Of a stretch of DNA of 64,000 bases, positions 43,740 through 57,431 are shown piece after piece (positions within the stretch are counted from its first letter, which is position 1; each line of letters starts with the position of its first letter). Below the pieces are notes generated by a model, which had not been told where the DNA came from, did no database searches, and was given only the letters and a program-made list of their open reading frames with translations. The stretch spans positions 21,937,956-22,001,955 of the forward strand of contig CM069593.1 of the NCBI GenBank assembly GCA_035771175.1, written 5' to 3'. Both the position numbers and the translations under genes were made by a program. The stretch comes from Paratinospora sagittata (Eukaryota > Streptophyta > Magnoliopsida > Ranunculales > Menispermaceae).

Positions 43740-44985
43740 CCAATTTTCTTGACTGTAATATTTTGTTTGCTAATCTGATTTGTTGTAATTTTTTTTTTGA
43801 TATGTCAGTGATTTTCTAACCTAGCCGTTAAATTATTTTTTTAATTGTAAATAAGTATTTTGTTGTGAGATTATCTTTATTATAAATATTTTTTTAATGC
43901 TTAGTTTCTTTTGTCAAGAATGTTTATTGCATTGGATGGTGGATATTAAATATTCTCATTTAGTTATTTTCTTGTTTGCTAATAATGAAGCTTATTTATT
44001 AGTAGGTTTTTTTTTTCTCTCTCCAATTTTCTTGAGTGTAATTTTTTTGTTTGCTTGTCTAATTGTTGTAGTTTTTTTGGTCAGTGATTTTTTTTTATTT
44101 TATTTTCTAACCTAGCCGTTAAATTATTTTTTTAATTGTAAATAAGTATTTTGTTGTGAGATTATCTTTATTATAAATATTTTTTTTAATGCTTAGTTGC
44201 ATTTTTTTGTCAAGAATGCTTATCGCATTGGATAGTGGATATTGAATATTCTCATTTAGTCATATTCTTGTTTGCTAATGATGAAGTTTATTTATTAGTA
44301 GGTTTTTCTTTTTCTTTTTTTTCTCTTCAATTTTCTTAAGTGTAATTTTTTTGTTTGCTTATCTAATTGTTGTAATTTTTTTGGTCAGTGATTTTTTTTT
44401 TATTTTCTAACCCGGTTGTTAAATTATTTTTTTAATTGTAAATAAGTATTTTGTTGTGAGATTATCTTTATTATAAATATTTTTTTAATGCTTAGTTGCA
44501 TTTTTTTTGTCAAGAATGTTTATTGCATTATATAGTGGATATTGGATATTCTCATTTAGTCATTTTCTTGTTTGCTAATGATGAAGTTTATTTATTAGTA
44601 GGTTTTTTTTTTTTTTTCTCTCTTCAATTTTCTTGAGTGTAATTTTTTTGTTTGCTTATCTAATTGTTGTGATTTTTTTGGTCTGTGTAACCCCGTTGTT
44701 AATTATTTTTTTAATTATAAATAAGTATTTTGTTGTGAGATTATCTTTATTATAAATATTTTTTTAATGCTTAGTTAAATTTTTTTTTGTCAAGAATGCT
44801 TATTGCATTGGATAATGGATATTGATTATTCTCATTTAGTCATTTTCTTGTTTGTTAATGAATCAATGATGAAGTGATGAAGCTTATTTATTAGTAGGTT
44901 TTTCTTTTTTTCTTTTTTTTTTCTCTCCAATTGTTTTGAGTGTAATTTTTTTGTTTGCTTATTTAATTTGTTGTAATTTTTTTTT
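43740..44985. repeat. About four tandem copies of a roughly 295-bp AT-rich unit
   Basis: The word TTAATTGTAAATAAGTATTT recurs at about 43840, 44135 and 44430, and as TTAATTATAAATAAG near 44710. Each is followed by TTTTGTTGTGAGATTATCTT and then TGATGAAG and TTATTAGTAGG words. It lies just upstream of the transposase pseudogene and may be in its leader intron. Confidence 0.88.
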
Positions 44986-45140
44986 TTCAAATATCTAGCA
45001 AAAAAAACTGATTTTTTCTTTCTTTTGAGATAAAACTGATTTTTTTTATAATCTTAGGGAACTAAATTTAGTGTTTATTTCATGTATGTAAATTTTATTT
45101 CAAATTGTTTAACAAAGTTATTTGATAATGTTAGGTTACA

Positions 45141-47384
45141 ATGTCAAACAATCATTCATCTAAGCCACAAAAAACTCTTCTTCCATACTTTGAAAAAAAA
45201 TTAGATTACCAATCAAGTGGGTCAAGTTCACCAAATATTGTTAGTAGTTGTAGTTTGCCTTCTTCCTCCCAAAGATTTGACGTTGAGAAAGATGATGACA
45301 CTCAAATAGATATCAATGCTCCTTATTATGAATGTGATCCTGGATTACGTTTCCCAATAGGATTTTATCAAGCTGACAAAATATTCGAAGAGAATATATC
45401 AAAATGGGACTTTTCCAACCCATGATGGATAAATATCTATCTATTAAGGATGGTAACCAAACTTGGCGGTTTCAATCTTCATGGTTCGAAAGATTTGAGT
45501 GGTTTGAATATTCAATTGAGAAAAATAAGGCTTATTGTTTTGTATGGTATTTTTTTTATAGTGTTCCATCAAAGCATTTGACATTTACGAAAGATGGCTT
45601 TTAAGGTTGGAAAAGAGTCAATTGTGGGAAAGATGGAAAAAAATGTTTATTTGTGCAACACATGGGGGACCATAATTCACAACATAGCCATAACATGCAA
45701 AGGTGGAGAAAGTTGCAAGATTCATCACGACATATCAACAAAGTCATAAATAAACTCTCTCTTCAAGAAATTTCACAAAATCGATTAAGGCTTAAGAGCT
45801 CATTAGAGTCGATAAAGTGGCTAGCAATGCAAGGGTGTGTATTTCGAGGTCATGACGAATCCATCAATTCTACTAATCGTAAAAACTTTATAGAGATGAT
45901 AAAATTGCAAGGAAGACTAAATGAAGAAATTGGTGGGATTGTTTTAGAAAATGCTCTACAAAATGCCAAGTACACCTCACCCGATATTCAAAACGAGTTG
46001 TTGAACATTCTTGCTAATAGAGTGAGGAAGTCGAGATGTCAAATTTTGCATTCTAGTTAACGAAACACTTGATGAATCCAACAAGGAACAAATGACAATT
46101 ATTTTGAGGTATGTTGATTTGAAATGCTTTGTTCAAAAACATTTTTTTGAAGTTTTGAGTGTTAATGACACTAACGCTTTAACTCTTAAAAAAGAGATAT
46201 GCAATATATTCATTCGATATGATCTTTTACTTGAAAACTTGAGAGGCCAAGGATATGATAGTGCAAGAAACATGAGGGGTGAATGGAATAGTTTACAGGC
46301 CTTATTTTTTAGAGACTGTCCATGTGCTTACTACGTACATTGTTTTGCACATAGACTTCAACTTGTTTTAGTTGCAGTGGCTAAAGAAGTGCATGATATA
46401 TGGCTATTTTTTTCCAAATTGACTTCCATTGTCAATTTTGTGAGTAGTTCCTTCAAGCGTCATTCTGAGTTGAGATTTATTCGAGAAGTTGAAATTGATG
46501 AATTGATTGCTTTAGGCAAACTTGAGACTGGTGCAAGAGCAAATCAAATGCGCATCTTGCAACGACCTGGAGCTACTCGTTGGAGTTTCCATTATAAGGC
46601 TATTGGTGGATTAATTAAAATGTTTAGTTCAGTTTCTACATTGCTTGACAAGTTGATTGACTTGGGACTAAACAACAATACACGTAGGGAAGCCAAAGGT
46701 GCGTATAAAGATTTGAGATCCTTTGATTTTGTGTTTATCTCATTATTGTTAGATGAAATCTTAGGAATCTCTAATATGCTTTGTCAAGCTTTGCAATCAA
46801 AATCTCAAGATATTTTGAATGCTATGAATTTAGTGTCATTGCTCCTTCAAGAGTTAATGGAGAGTAGATGGAATTCTTATTTAAAAAGTGTAGTGTCATT
46901 TTGCTATAGATATGAAATTGAAATTCCTGATATGAATGCACATTATATGCAAGGAACAAGGCGTTCTTGTCAGCAAAAAGATAGTATCACAGTTGAGCAT
47001 TATTATCACTTTAATATATTTAATACTATGATTGATTTTCAATTGATGGAATTGAGTAGTAGATTTCCAGAGTAAACTGTACAACTTCTTACTCTTAGCA
47101 TGACATTGAGCCATGTTGATGGGTTTAAGTTATTTGATGTTGATAATATTTGTACTCTTGCCGAGAATTTCTACTCTCTAGATTTTAATAGCAATGACAT
47201 TGAAGATTTGAGAAGACAATTGAACCATTATAGGTTTGATGTTTTTTGTGGTAAGGAATTTTAGAATATTACTTCTCTTTTAGAGTTATGTCAATGTTTA
47301 GCAGAAACAAGTAGATCAAAACACTACACTTTAATTGACTTGAGCTTCTCTACAGCTTCAATCAATGCTTTCTATTATTGATGA
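45141..47384 (+). pseudogene. hAT-type transposase (TTF-type zinc finger / DUF4371), broken
   Basis: The N-terminal part MSNNHSSKPQKTLLPYFEKK and IDINAPYYECDPGLR fit plant zinc-finger-MYM1-like hAT proteins. The frame then changes near 45410 to RFQSSWFERFEWFEYSIEKN, the TTF-type finger, where one Cys is replaced (YCFVWYFF). A stop lies at 45602-45604. FRGHDESINSTNRKNFIEMI and NAKYTSPDIQNELLNILANR (DUF4371) follow. A second frameshift near 46040 leads to DVKFCILVNETLDESNKEQM and GQGYDSARNMRGEWNSLQAL, then YYVHCFAHRLQLVLVAVAKE. A stop at 47073-47075, another at about 47262, and a truncated hAT dimerisation end (CQCLAETSRSKHYTLIDL) complete the damage. The family cuts and pastes DNA; this copy cannot encode a full protein. 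Confidence 0.9.
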
Positions 47385-47618
47385 ATTTAAAGGTTTAAAA
47401 TATCGTAGAATAAAGTTTACATAATTTTTATAATTGTATTGCATTGCATTTTCTTTTCTTTTTTAGTTTTTATGTTCTTGTGTTATGTATTATTGTTAAT
47501 GTATCATTTTAAGGGGTAAGGTTCATTATGTCCCCTCTTATGAAAGTGTATCTTTTACTTTCAATCAATGAATTTTTCTAGTACCGTCAAGGTTTATTTA
47601 AAAAAAAAATTAGCTCAT

Positions 47619-47651
47619 CCGAGAGAAAAATCCTAACTACGCCCCTAAACC
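47619..47651. mobile_element. Possible 3' terminal inverted repeat of the hAT element
   Basis: AATCCTAACTACGCCCCTAA resembles the usual end of this hAT group (consensus near CCTGGCTCCGCCCCTG, from family knowledge). A candidate left partner at about 43088-43108 (AGAGGATATAGCCTAGGTAG) is weak. Confidence 0.4.
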
Positions 47652-48084
47652 CCTCGGTATATATATTATACATTCTTTGAACCAAAAAAAAAAAAAAGAA
47701 GAATAGGGGTAATATAACCTGTAAAGATTGTTAGGGGGCCCATTCACAAGAAGGTAATGATTAGTGTGAAAAATTGACATTTTTTGGCACATTTATTTGA
47801 TAGTCAAAAATGTTGAATGATGATCAAGCCCAAATTAATACATAACTAGAAAACAGAAAGATGACTACTTTGCTTTTTCGTTAAGTTCTTCCATCCACGC
47901 ATGTTATGTTGAGCGCATTTGTCGAGCTCTCTAATAATATTATATATAGATTAATGTAGAATCATAAATAATTATACAACAAGCATTTTGACTAATACAA
48001 TATCTAACAGATTAATGCCTCAATGAAGTAGCCTTGCTACTCCAACATCAATATTCTATACAAAAGATACCGTGCACCCCTATT

Positions 48085-48147
<63 letters not shown>

Positions 48148-50103
48148 AGCTTTTTTAAACAAAATCAGAAACATTTTTATTTTTTTATTCAAATCCTCTA
48201 CAGCAACATTATCTAATGGAGTCCAATTCATGAGCACGAAATCATGAATCTACAGCAAAAACTCTAGTGCTACAAATAAACACCTTGCTGTACCACAGCT
48301 TAGTATCAATTATTAAATAAGGTTGCTTCAATATATATATATATATATTAAATAAGGTGGCAGAGTGACCCACCTTCTTATTTTTGTTTATGGTTGTATT
48401 TTTATTAATTGCAATAGTTGGTCCAAGTTAAATGAATTCCTGTGGTTAAAGACTTAATGTCGTGTATATATATATATATATATATATTATTGTATATTAA
48501 ATTTCTTATTACGATTCACACAAAATGGTGAAAACTTATTCAGTATTCATTGTTTACCTTTCTTTTTTTTTTAAAGTATTTAATTAAGTTGAATTAAGTT
48601 TTTTCTAAAAACAATGCAATCTTACCCTTTCTTAATTTTCTTTTGTTCTTAATTTGACTTTGTAAGTCATTTTTCAATACAAGATTTTTTTTAAAAATAG
48701 TCATTTTAAATTAGGTCCCAAAATTCTTTTTGACATTACAATCAAAGGGAAATGATGATAAGGAGACTGAGCGGCAAACTCAACGGTGTACTCTCAATGA
48801 AAGTCCTCATTGGATCATGCTAGAGATGAGTGTATTGACTGACTTTAGAATGATTTGAGAAATTTGATGTAGGGGGTACGCACCATCCTTATCATCTCTC
48901 GTAACCAAATGTTTTTAAGATCCTATACATCGATCGCGGTTCGTACCCGAGATTGAATGAGATAGAATTATTTTTAAACTTATTCTTATATTTGGCTATC
49001 AACTTAAAAATAATTTGTTCTTTCTTTTTATTCCGTTACAATTTTTTTTTTCTTTTCAGCTCTTCTTCTTCTTCTTCTTTAAACAAAAAATAATAATAAA
49101 ATAATAATAAAATAAAATCTTGCGATTGCAACAAATCAAAATTTTTTTAATTTTTTGTGATTGCTTAAATTTATTATTATTATTTTTTTAATTGTTTATA
49201 GTTGAAACTTGATATAGTTGAAATTTGAAAAATGAAATTAATGAGTTTTTAACTTAATTTAAATTTTTAACTTTTCAATTTAAAGCTTATTCTATGTTGC
49301 ACAAAATATAAAAATATTTTATTTTTAATTCAATCTAATCCTATTATATTCAATCCTGCTTATTAAATATTAATCATCCATCTAATTCGACGGTTCACAA
49401 ACTGATCCGTATGTACGTACGATTTACCGAGTTGGATCCCTCTGTTTAATTCTCTTTCTTTTTTTTATATTATTATTTTTTATTTTATGAACTCCGCTGT
49501 ATAGTTAATGCAGGGCCTACTGCCTCCTTATATCATTTATTTTTCAATCAATGATATGTTTGACAAATTATAACCAAATTAATTTATAGTCCATTTGTGG
49601 GTCCCAAAAACTTGCCTCTATATTTCTGCTATGAAAAAAGAGACTTAAGTCTCAATAATTTTTTTTACATTGTATTATATGACCTATGGTCTAATTATTT
49701 TTTTAATTATTTTTAAAAAAATAATTTTTTATATTTTATACAAACCGTTATATCAGCATAAGTTAATGAGTTATAGTAATTAATATATTATTTTCAATCT
49801 CTTTAACATTTTTCTCTTGAAAATTGTGTTGACAAATAAAATTGATATAACATGACTCAGTCCATCTGCATCCACCAGTTTCAACCCACCAGTGCACCAA
49901 TAATTAATGTTGCCCAACCATATTAATTAATTTATAGTCATAGATAGAACCCTCCTCAGTTCCTCTTCTTCTTCTTTTACTTCTTCTTCTTGGCAATCAA
50001 TTTGAACATAATTTTATTTTCAAATTAATTAAATTGCTGATGAATTTCCCATATTTCTGAGCTAGATAGATATTGAATTGTTGAACTTGAAAAGAAGAAG
50101 AAG
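47652..50103. other. 5' flank of right MLO gene
   Basis: AT-rich DNA with microsatellites at 48090-48147, 48332-48349 and 48467-48487 and no gene recognised. A CTT-rich stretch at 49960-49992, about 110 bases before the start codon, is a likely pyrimidine-rich 5' UTR. Confidence 0.55.
48090..48147. repeat. Compound (CT)n(AT)n microsatellite
   Basis: About 16 CT units are followed by about 13 AT units, read directly. Confidence 0.95.
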
Positions 50104-53100
50104 ATGGCAGGGGGAGAGGAGAAGACATCTTCTTCTTCTTCATCATCAGTGCTATCTCTGCAAGAGACACCCACTTGGGCTGTGGCCACCGTTTGCTTCG
50201 GCTTCATCGCCATCTCCATCACTCTCGAGCGCTTCATCCAGCTCCTTTGCAGTGTCAGTAAATTAATTAATTAGCTAGGCAATAATTTCAAATTTAATTT
50301 CATGTTAATTAATTCAATTCATGGTCATTTTCATATAATTAATTACCATTTTGTATGTATAGTGGCTCAAGAAACACCGCAAGAAAGCATTGATCGAAGC
50401 TGTAGAGAAGCTCAAGTCAGGTATTGATGGGTACTTGTTCCTTATTATTAATGATAGTTTAATACACATTAATTGTTGACCCTCTTTCTATCATTAAGTA
50501 CTATATATAACTTTTAGATCAAGGTTTTAATTAGAAGCATATATATATGTGTGTGTGTGTGTTTGATATTTGTCAATGTATTTTTCTATATTCGATCTCA
50601 TGGTGCAAGATTATATATAATTAAGGCTGCATTTAAGAAAACTTTTAGATGAATTCAGTGGTATATATATATCTAACAATACTGCTTTGTATTGGGGTGG
50701 TGCAGAATTGATGCTTCTAGGTTTCATATCACTTTTCCTAGCAGTGGCGCAAAGACCCATTTCAAATATATGCATACCCAGTAAAGTTGCTGGCAAAATG
50801 CTGCCCTGCCGCAATCTCCACACCACTAGCAGAATAGGAGAAGGCAATACTAGTGCAGCTAATCATGATGATCAAGATCATTGTTCCTCCAAGGTATGCA
50901 ATCCTTAATTTCTAATTAATTAATCTAATGTTGTTGATATATATATATATATATATAGTTCTTTAATTTTTGTTGTGTATATATATATATATTATCAGGG
51001 GATGGTTTCTCTAATAAGTCAAGAGGGGATTCATCAGCTTCATATCTTCATCTTTGTGTTAGCTGTTATGCATGTGCTTTACAGCACTCTTACAATGGCT
51101 CTAGGGAGGGCTAAGGTAGGAGACGAGGATTAAATATATAATTAATATTTGCAACACAAGTTAATAATTAAATCTCATTCTTAACTTCTGTTTATCATAC
51201 TTATTAATTTAACAATGTATTAGCTTGCTTAATTAGGGATAATTATTAATATAAAAGACCATTTTCTTGCATAATTAAGTACTAGCTAGTGAGACTGACT
51301 TGTGGCACTTTTTTTTTTTTTTTTGGGTATTTATTGGGGTTCTATTTTTTATGCTTAATTCCAAAGATGAAGCGTTGGAGCGAATGGGAGAAAGATACTC
51401 GGACCACCGAATACCAAGCTTCTAATGGTATGTTGCATGCATTTCGACCTAGCTTTTACAAATATTAATTAATCAAGACAAATGCTAATCTAATTATAAA
51501 AAATATAATTAATCATTTATATTTATTTGATGTGTATGTTATATATATCTTAAAGTGTGTAATAAATAATTTAATGAATATAAATATATAGTTACATTTA
51601 TTTTTAATTAAATTAATATTTTCCAATTAATGATCAATTAATTAATTTAAGCAACAACATATTTTAATTAGGCACATATTACCCACATATTTACGCGATA
51701 GATTGTCTACGAGAATTCAAAGTGTTAAAACATTATTTAAGAAATCAATGATTATATATATATCCTATAAATATTGTGTATTTAAAAAAATATTGATTTA
51801 TTTTTTTATATAAAAAAATAATAATAATTAAGCCACGTGGCATATGTAGATGTAACTGGGTCGTCATCTTCACTAAACACAAAAAATGTTGACTCTAAAA
51901 CCGTGCTAAAAGCCTAAAGAGTGTTCGAGTCATATCGGCAGAAAATTGAAGTTAGGATTACAACTCTCTGATAGGTAACTGAAATATAATACTTAGTCGT
52001 CTGTGACCCAAAAAAATAGGAACTACATATTATATATTGATTATTTATTTATTTTTGCCAAAGTTTCGTTTCATTCTCAATTTTAGAGAAATCTTTAAGT
52101 GGATTACATCTTACCTATAAATATAATCACACACTAAAGCATAATGCAGGCACAACTGAGTCTTTGGTCGTCCGTGACCCAAAAAATAGGAACTATATAT
52201 TATATATTGATTATTTATTTATTTTTGTCAAAGTTTCGTTTCATTTTCAATTTTAGAGAAATCTCTAAATGGATTACATCTTACCTATAAATACAATCAC
52301 ACATTGAAGCATAATGCGGACACAACTGAGTCTTCGGTCGTCTGTGACCCAAAAAATATGAACTACATATTATATATTGATTATTTATTTATTTTTGTCA
52401 AAGTTTCGTTTCATTTTCAATTTTAGAGAAATCTCTAAATGGATTACATCTTACCTATAAATACAATCACACACTGAAGTATAATGCAGACACAACTGAG
52501 TCTTTAGTCGTCTGTGACCCAAAAAATAGGAACTACATATTATATATTGATTATTTATTTATTTATGTCAAAGTTTCGTTTCATTTTTAATTTTAGAGAA
52601 ATCTTTAAGTGGATTACATCTTACCTATAAATACAATCACACACTGAAGCATAATGCAGGCACGACTGAGTCTAAAGACTCAGTAGAAAAATAAGAAACC
52701 CCAACAACAAAAAACTGAAATCCTAACATCAAAGGGAAAAACCCCACAATAATGGATACATCCCACAATAAAAGGGTATAACCCTCACAACATGATCTCC
52801 TTAACCTAGATCCTGAAAATAGAATGAAAACAGGGAAAAACACATGAACAACAAAAGCTTGAACATAAATACTAAAAAATATTTAAAAACCTTGACCATT
52901 TGCCTCAAACGGACGCAAGTGTTGCCGGCTGACAAAGGAGGGGCGACAGAAGGAGGCTGAGAGAAGAGAGATGGAGAGCAACGATTGGCGAGAGTGGCAA
53001 ACGTCGTGAGTGACGACCAGTGAAGAGAGAAAAAAGAGCTAGAAAAAGGGCAAGCAGTGAGCGTCGTGCTAAAATAAATGCATCCAACAGCTAGAAGAAC

Positions 53101-56100
53101 AGTGAGAGAGGGGAGAGAGATGGACGGACGACCCCGCCGCTTAAGGTTTGAAGGTTTTCTCCTTTTTCGCAAGAGAGAGACGCTAAAGCAGATAATATAT
53201 TTTGAGATGTGTAAAATTTAAGATACGTGTTTGGTAAGGATTGATTTTCAAATGACTTTACAAAGAGGAAGAAACTTGAAAAACAACGTTTAAGGTTTAG
53301 GGTTTAGAATTTCACCATTTTCTAAATTTTTCTTTTTGAGTATACTGAAAATAGAATATATATTTTCAGATGTTGAACCACATGTACACTAAAAGAACAT
53401 ATTATTTTCAGAAGAAGACGATAAAAAACCATTTTCTAAAATTTCAGTTTTCTGATTGTTTTTCAGCTTTTGAATTACGAACCCAACCAAACAAAGCAAT
53501 AAGCTCCCCACCTTGAATCTTCATTGGTGTATCTCTAGAAGCACCTAAATTAATAATTTGAAGCTATCTCAGAATTAGTCAGTCAGTCAACCAGTTTATA
53601 TGTTGACTCTTGGTGTCGAATGCTGAGGGAGGTCATGTGGCAGCGACTTCTTCGTGTTTTTAACCTTGCTGATTGACTTATTATTATTATTTTTTCTTTA
53701 AATATAAAGTTCAATGAATCCCCTACTGATAAATCCATATTAACAGTCTTCAAAGTCGGCTCTTCAGCGTCTTTGAACCAACACCACCACAGTCAATATT
53801 CTATAAAGTAGTTAAGTCAACCACATATTTTTAGGCCTGGGCCCCACGTAAGCCCACTTTTTACCCTAATGAAGAAGCCCAAAACTGAATTTGTAACTCT
53901 CCACCAGTTTAGGCCCAAATCTTATTGAACTCATTTTATACTAATCTCGTGCAGTTCATAGCTTTATTACAAGTAGTTATATCTTTATTAATATTTTTAT
54001 TTATGTTATTTTAAGTTATTTTAATATATCGTCACTCATCAAATGTTTAAACAACAAAAACTCGATAAGATATGTATGTTTTGAACATGATATTTATGTC
54101 TTACATTAACTATTGTTAGGGCATTTTTCTGATTTTGTAATATAGCTAACACTTTTTTCTAAAATTTACATAATTATTTTTTTAAAATTTCTAACTTTTG
54201 TATTTTTTTAAAAAAATTATTGTGTTTGATTCAGATCCTAGTCGATTTAGATACACAAGGGACACAACATTTGGGAGAAGGCATATGAATGCTTTCACAA
54301 AAACTTCACTTCATCTCTGGATTGTGAGTTTCAATTTTCCTTCCCATTTGCTCAGCTAATTGTCATATCTATATGTATATCAAGTATTTATTATTTTTGA
54401 CAAATATATATCAATGTAACTGAGAAATGGTGCAGAAATGTTTCTTCAGGCAGTTCTTCCACTCAGTTGCAAAAGTTGATTATCTCACCTTGCGCCATGC
54501 CTTCATTGCTGTAAGCTAGCTATCTCCTAAATATTCTTCAAAATCCTACCAACTTCTTCTTCTACTTAAATCCGTTAGTAACAATTCTTGTTAAAATTTG
54601 TTGATTTCTATGAATGTTATAGACTCATTTGTCCCAAAACAACTCCTTCAATTTCCAAAAGTACATAGAAAGATCGTTGGAGGACGATTTCAAGGCCGTC
54701 GTAGGGATCAGGTTTCAAAATCTATACTATTTACTCATAATAACTAGACCTGTTCTTGAACTAATTTTTTGTGCAACTTCCTTGAATTAGTTTGTTTTCT
54801 TAATTACAGCCCTCCATTGTGGTTTGTTGTTGTAATCTTCTTGCTCTTCGACGTCCATGGTAATTATAAGTTCAGAATTCTCTTCATTCTTCTCTGTAAT
54901 TTCAATATTCTCTTCTCTTAATAAATTTTTCCTTGAACTCATCTCAGGATGGAATGTATATCTTTGGGTGTCTCTAATTCCTTTGGTTGTAAGTACCAGA
55001 GCAAGAAAATGTTACCTCAGTATTAGTAGTTTTCCTTAGTTTATATACTTAGTTTCTTTTGTTGTGTTTTCTGTAGATAGTATTACTTCTGGGAGCAAAG
55101 CTTGAAATCATTATTGCAAGAATGGCTCTACAACTCAAAGACCAGAGTACAGTGATCAAAGGAGCACCTTTGGTGCAACCTAACGATGAACTCTTCTGGT
55201 TCGGTCACCCGAGATTTCTCTTGCATTTTCTACATCTCACATTATTTTTGGTAAGTAAAAAAAAGAAATACAATTTCTTTTGCAATTTCTTAAAGGTTTT
55301 TTTTATTCTCAAACTGACTGAATCTAGTTAATTTCCTTGTAAATGTTCTAGAATGCGTTTGAGATCGCCTTCTTCATTTGGATTACCGTATGTGTTCTTC
55401 ATGCCCATCTTATACACATACCTCAAATTTTAGTTCTAATGATTGAGACCCCCTTCTTTTCTTGTATGTTTCTTTTCAGTATGAATTTGGGATAAAATCT
55501 TGCTATCATGAGAATATAGAGCTCATCGTCACAAGAGTTGTAATAGCGTAAGACCCTAAATTCTTTTCTTCATCTCTTATTCCGTATTTTGCACCAGAAA
55601 ATTACAACATATTTATGATTTTTTTTTTCTTAGTTTGTTCATTTTCATTAACATCTGGTAATGAGATTTTGTTTAATTATCTTTTCCTCCTCAGGGTATG
55701 TGTTCAAGTCCTCTGCAGTTACATTACTCTTCCCCTGTATGCACTTGTGACACAGGTGATGGTCATTGCTACTAGTTCTACTTCTCCTAAAACCAAGTCC
55801 AAATCAAAATTTAAAGAAGTGATACTAGAATTAATCATACTTAAACCAAGCATGTATACATAAATATAAGTTGGTTTGTGGTTTGTGGGCAGATGGGATC
55901 ACAATACAAGAGTGCAGTACTAGAAGAACAAGTCACCAAAGCTCTAAAAGAATGGCATGAGAGTGTAAAATACAATAGGAAGAAGAGACAAGGGAAAGAA
56001 AATCCACAACAGCAATCACATAATAATTCTTCTCCAACTGATCATCCTCACCAAGTAGAAGAAATCGTCAACAGAACTAACTCTCCAAAAGCTTCTACTA

Positions 56101-56249
56101 CTTCTTCTTCTTCTCCTTTATATTTCCCAAATCCTTCACTTAAACTTGGTGAAGATGAAATTGTTCCAGTCCCTTGCACAGAAGAAATCAGTTCCAAACA
56201 ACATGATATTATTGAAGATGGAAGTAGATATGTAAAGTATAGGTTATAG
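50104..56249 (+). CDS. MLO-like seven-transmembrane protein, complete (AtMLO3-like)
   Basis: Fifteen exons: 50104-50253, 50363-50420, 50706-50893, 50999-51115, 51367-51427, 54235-54323, 54436-54510, 54623-54711, 54810-54859, 54948-54988, 55077-55250, 55352-55387, 55480-55547, 55695-55755 and 55893-56249. They join in phase to 537 residues. [20 protein letters not shown] opens membrane segment 1; [80 protein letters not shown] and [20 protein letters not shown] follow in family order. The calmodulin-binding helix is at about residues 425-455 ([20 protein letters not shown], then KKRQ). MLO proteins sit in the plasma membrane and are linked to calcium signalling and, in clade V, to powdery-mildew susceptibility. 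The ATG follows a short Ser-rich leader. Intron 5 is 2.8 kb and carries repeats. Clade placement is from memory. Confidence 0.95.
51980..52670. repeat. Four tandem copies of a 170-bp unit in MLO intron 5
   Basis: The word GTGACCC recurs at 52003, 52174, 52344 and 52514. Each unit holds CATATTATATATTGATTATT (one base differs in the second), a CAAAGTTTCGTTTCATT word and GGATTACATCTTACCTATAA. The copies are over about 90% alike by eye. Confidence 0.92.
52671..54234. other. Rest of MLO intron 5, possible inserted DNA
   Basis: 52671-53200 is less AT-rich than the rest of the intron. It holds minus-strand frames (52801-53172, 123 residues) with no recognised domain, so inserted DNA is likely, but no ends or duplication were identified. 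The last 700 bp look like ordinary intron. Confidence 0.4.
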
Positions 56250-57240
56250 CTAGGAAGGTTTCATGCAATTTTCAAATTCTGGCATTTTTCAATCAATCCC
56301 AGATTGATTTACATGCTTCTTGATCAGTTTTGTATGATAGAAAATGATGTTAAGCTTGTTTTTGAGAAAGGAAGAGCACTATTAATTTGCTGCTACATGT
56401 ATTTATTTCAGTAAGTACCATTCATGGATTTTGATTTTCAGTTGCAATTTGGATTGAAAATGAAAAGCCCAATTGGCAGAACAATGAGAATTTAATGCAT
56501 TTTGGAATATATTGTTATATATTTGAATACCTTTTATTTTCTTTAATGGTTAAAAAGGTAAAGGAAAAATCTTTTTTTTTATTTTTTAAGTTAATTTATT
56601 ATACCTCTTTTATGAATATCAAATCACAGTGATGTAATTAAAATATAATTTAAGTACAAATAAACTAAAATTAAAATATTAATAAAGATTAAAAAAAAAA
56701 TATGAGCAAAGCATATGTACACTTAATATATAATGTATGAATATCTATTAAAAAAAAAAAACCTAATTTGTGATTTTAGAACTAAAATATGACTGATGGG
56801 ACATCAGAAAACACAAGATCATGCCTTGACCTCTTATCTACATATATTGTTTATTTTTACATCAAACATATTTATCAAGATTGCATCATTTGAAAAGGTT
56901 GATTTCCTTAAGAGTTATAATTCTATGTGTCTATTTCAGTTTGGACAAATGTATCTATCATGCTACGACCCCATTCCCTCTTACAAACATACAATTAATG
57001 GATCTAATATAATTACCCGTTTATTTTTTATTCTGTTTCCTACTCTTTTTTGCTAATGCAATCTTTAAAAAAATATAAAAAATAAATAAAATGGATTGAA
57101 AGGGAAACAACACCTCAACCATCAAGCTATACACAATTGAAAAGCACCCATCAACTGCCTGTTTGGAGACTGACTTCTTTTCTTTTCTTTTTTGAAACCT
57201 AGGAGACTGACTTAGAAGGGAAAGAAGAAAGAGAAAAACT
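56250..57240. other. 3' flank of right MLO gene
   Basis: AT-rich sequence after the stop; no gene recognised. The frame at 56796-57056 has no known motif. Confidence 0.5.
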
Positions 57241-57431
57241 AACGAGTGGTTGGCTCAGTGAAAGTGAGCTGAATCTCAAGGTCGTCTTTGTATAAAAGTT
57301 TTAGAGTTCGATTCTTGAAGACGTCCTTGTTAAGAGAGGTCTATTATTATATTCTCATCTTGAATGAAGACTAGTGTCATACTCAAAAGATATAGGGATT
57401 CCTCTTCGGAAACCAACCCAAAAAAAAAAAA
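57241..57431 (+). mobile_element. tRNA-derived SINE (about 190 bp)
   Basis: It has an A box TGGCTCAGTG at 57251-57260, a B box GAGTTCGATTC at 57304-57314 (the RNA polymerase III internal promoter pair) and a terminal A run at about 57420-57431. A clear flanking duplication was not found. Confidence 0.62.

Noticed and set aside
46896..47114. Minus-strand 72-residue frame
   Set aside because: Shadow of the hAT transposase remnant on the plus strand.
52801..53172. 123-residue minus-strand frame in MLO intron 5
   Set aside because: Low-complexity Ser/Phe/Leu sequence, overlaps another minus-strand frame (52905-53087), no domain.
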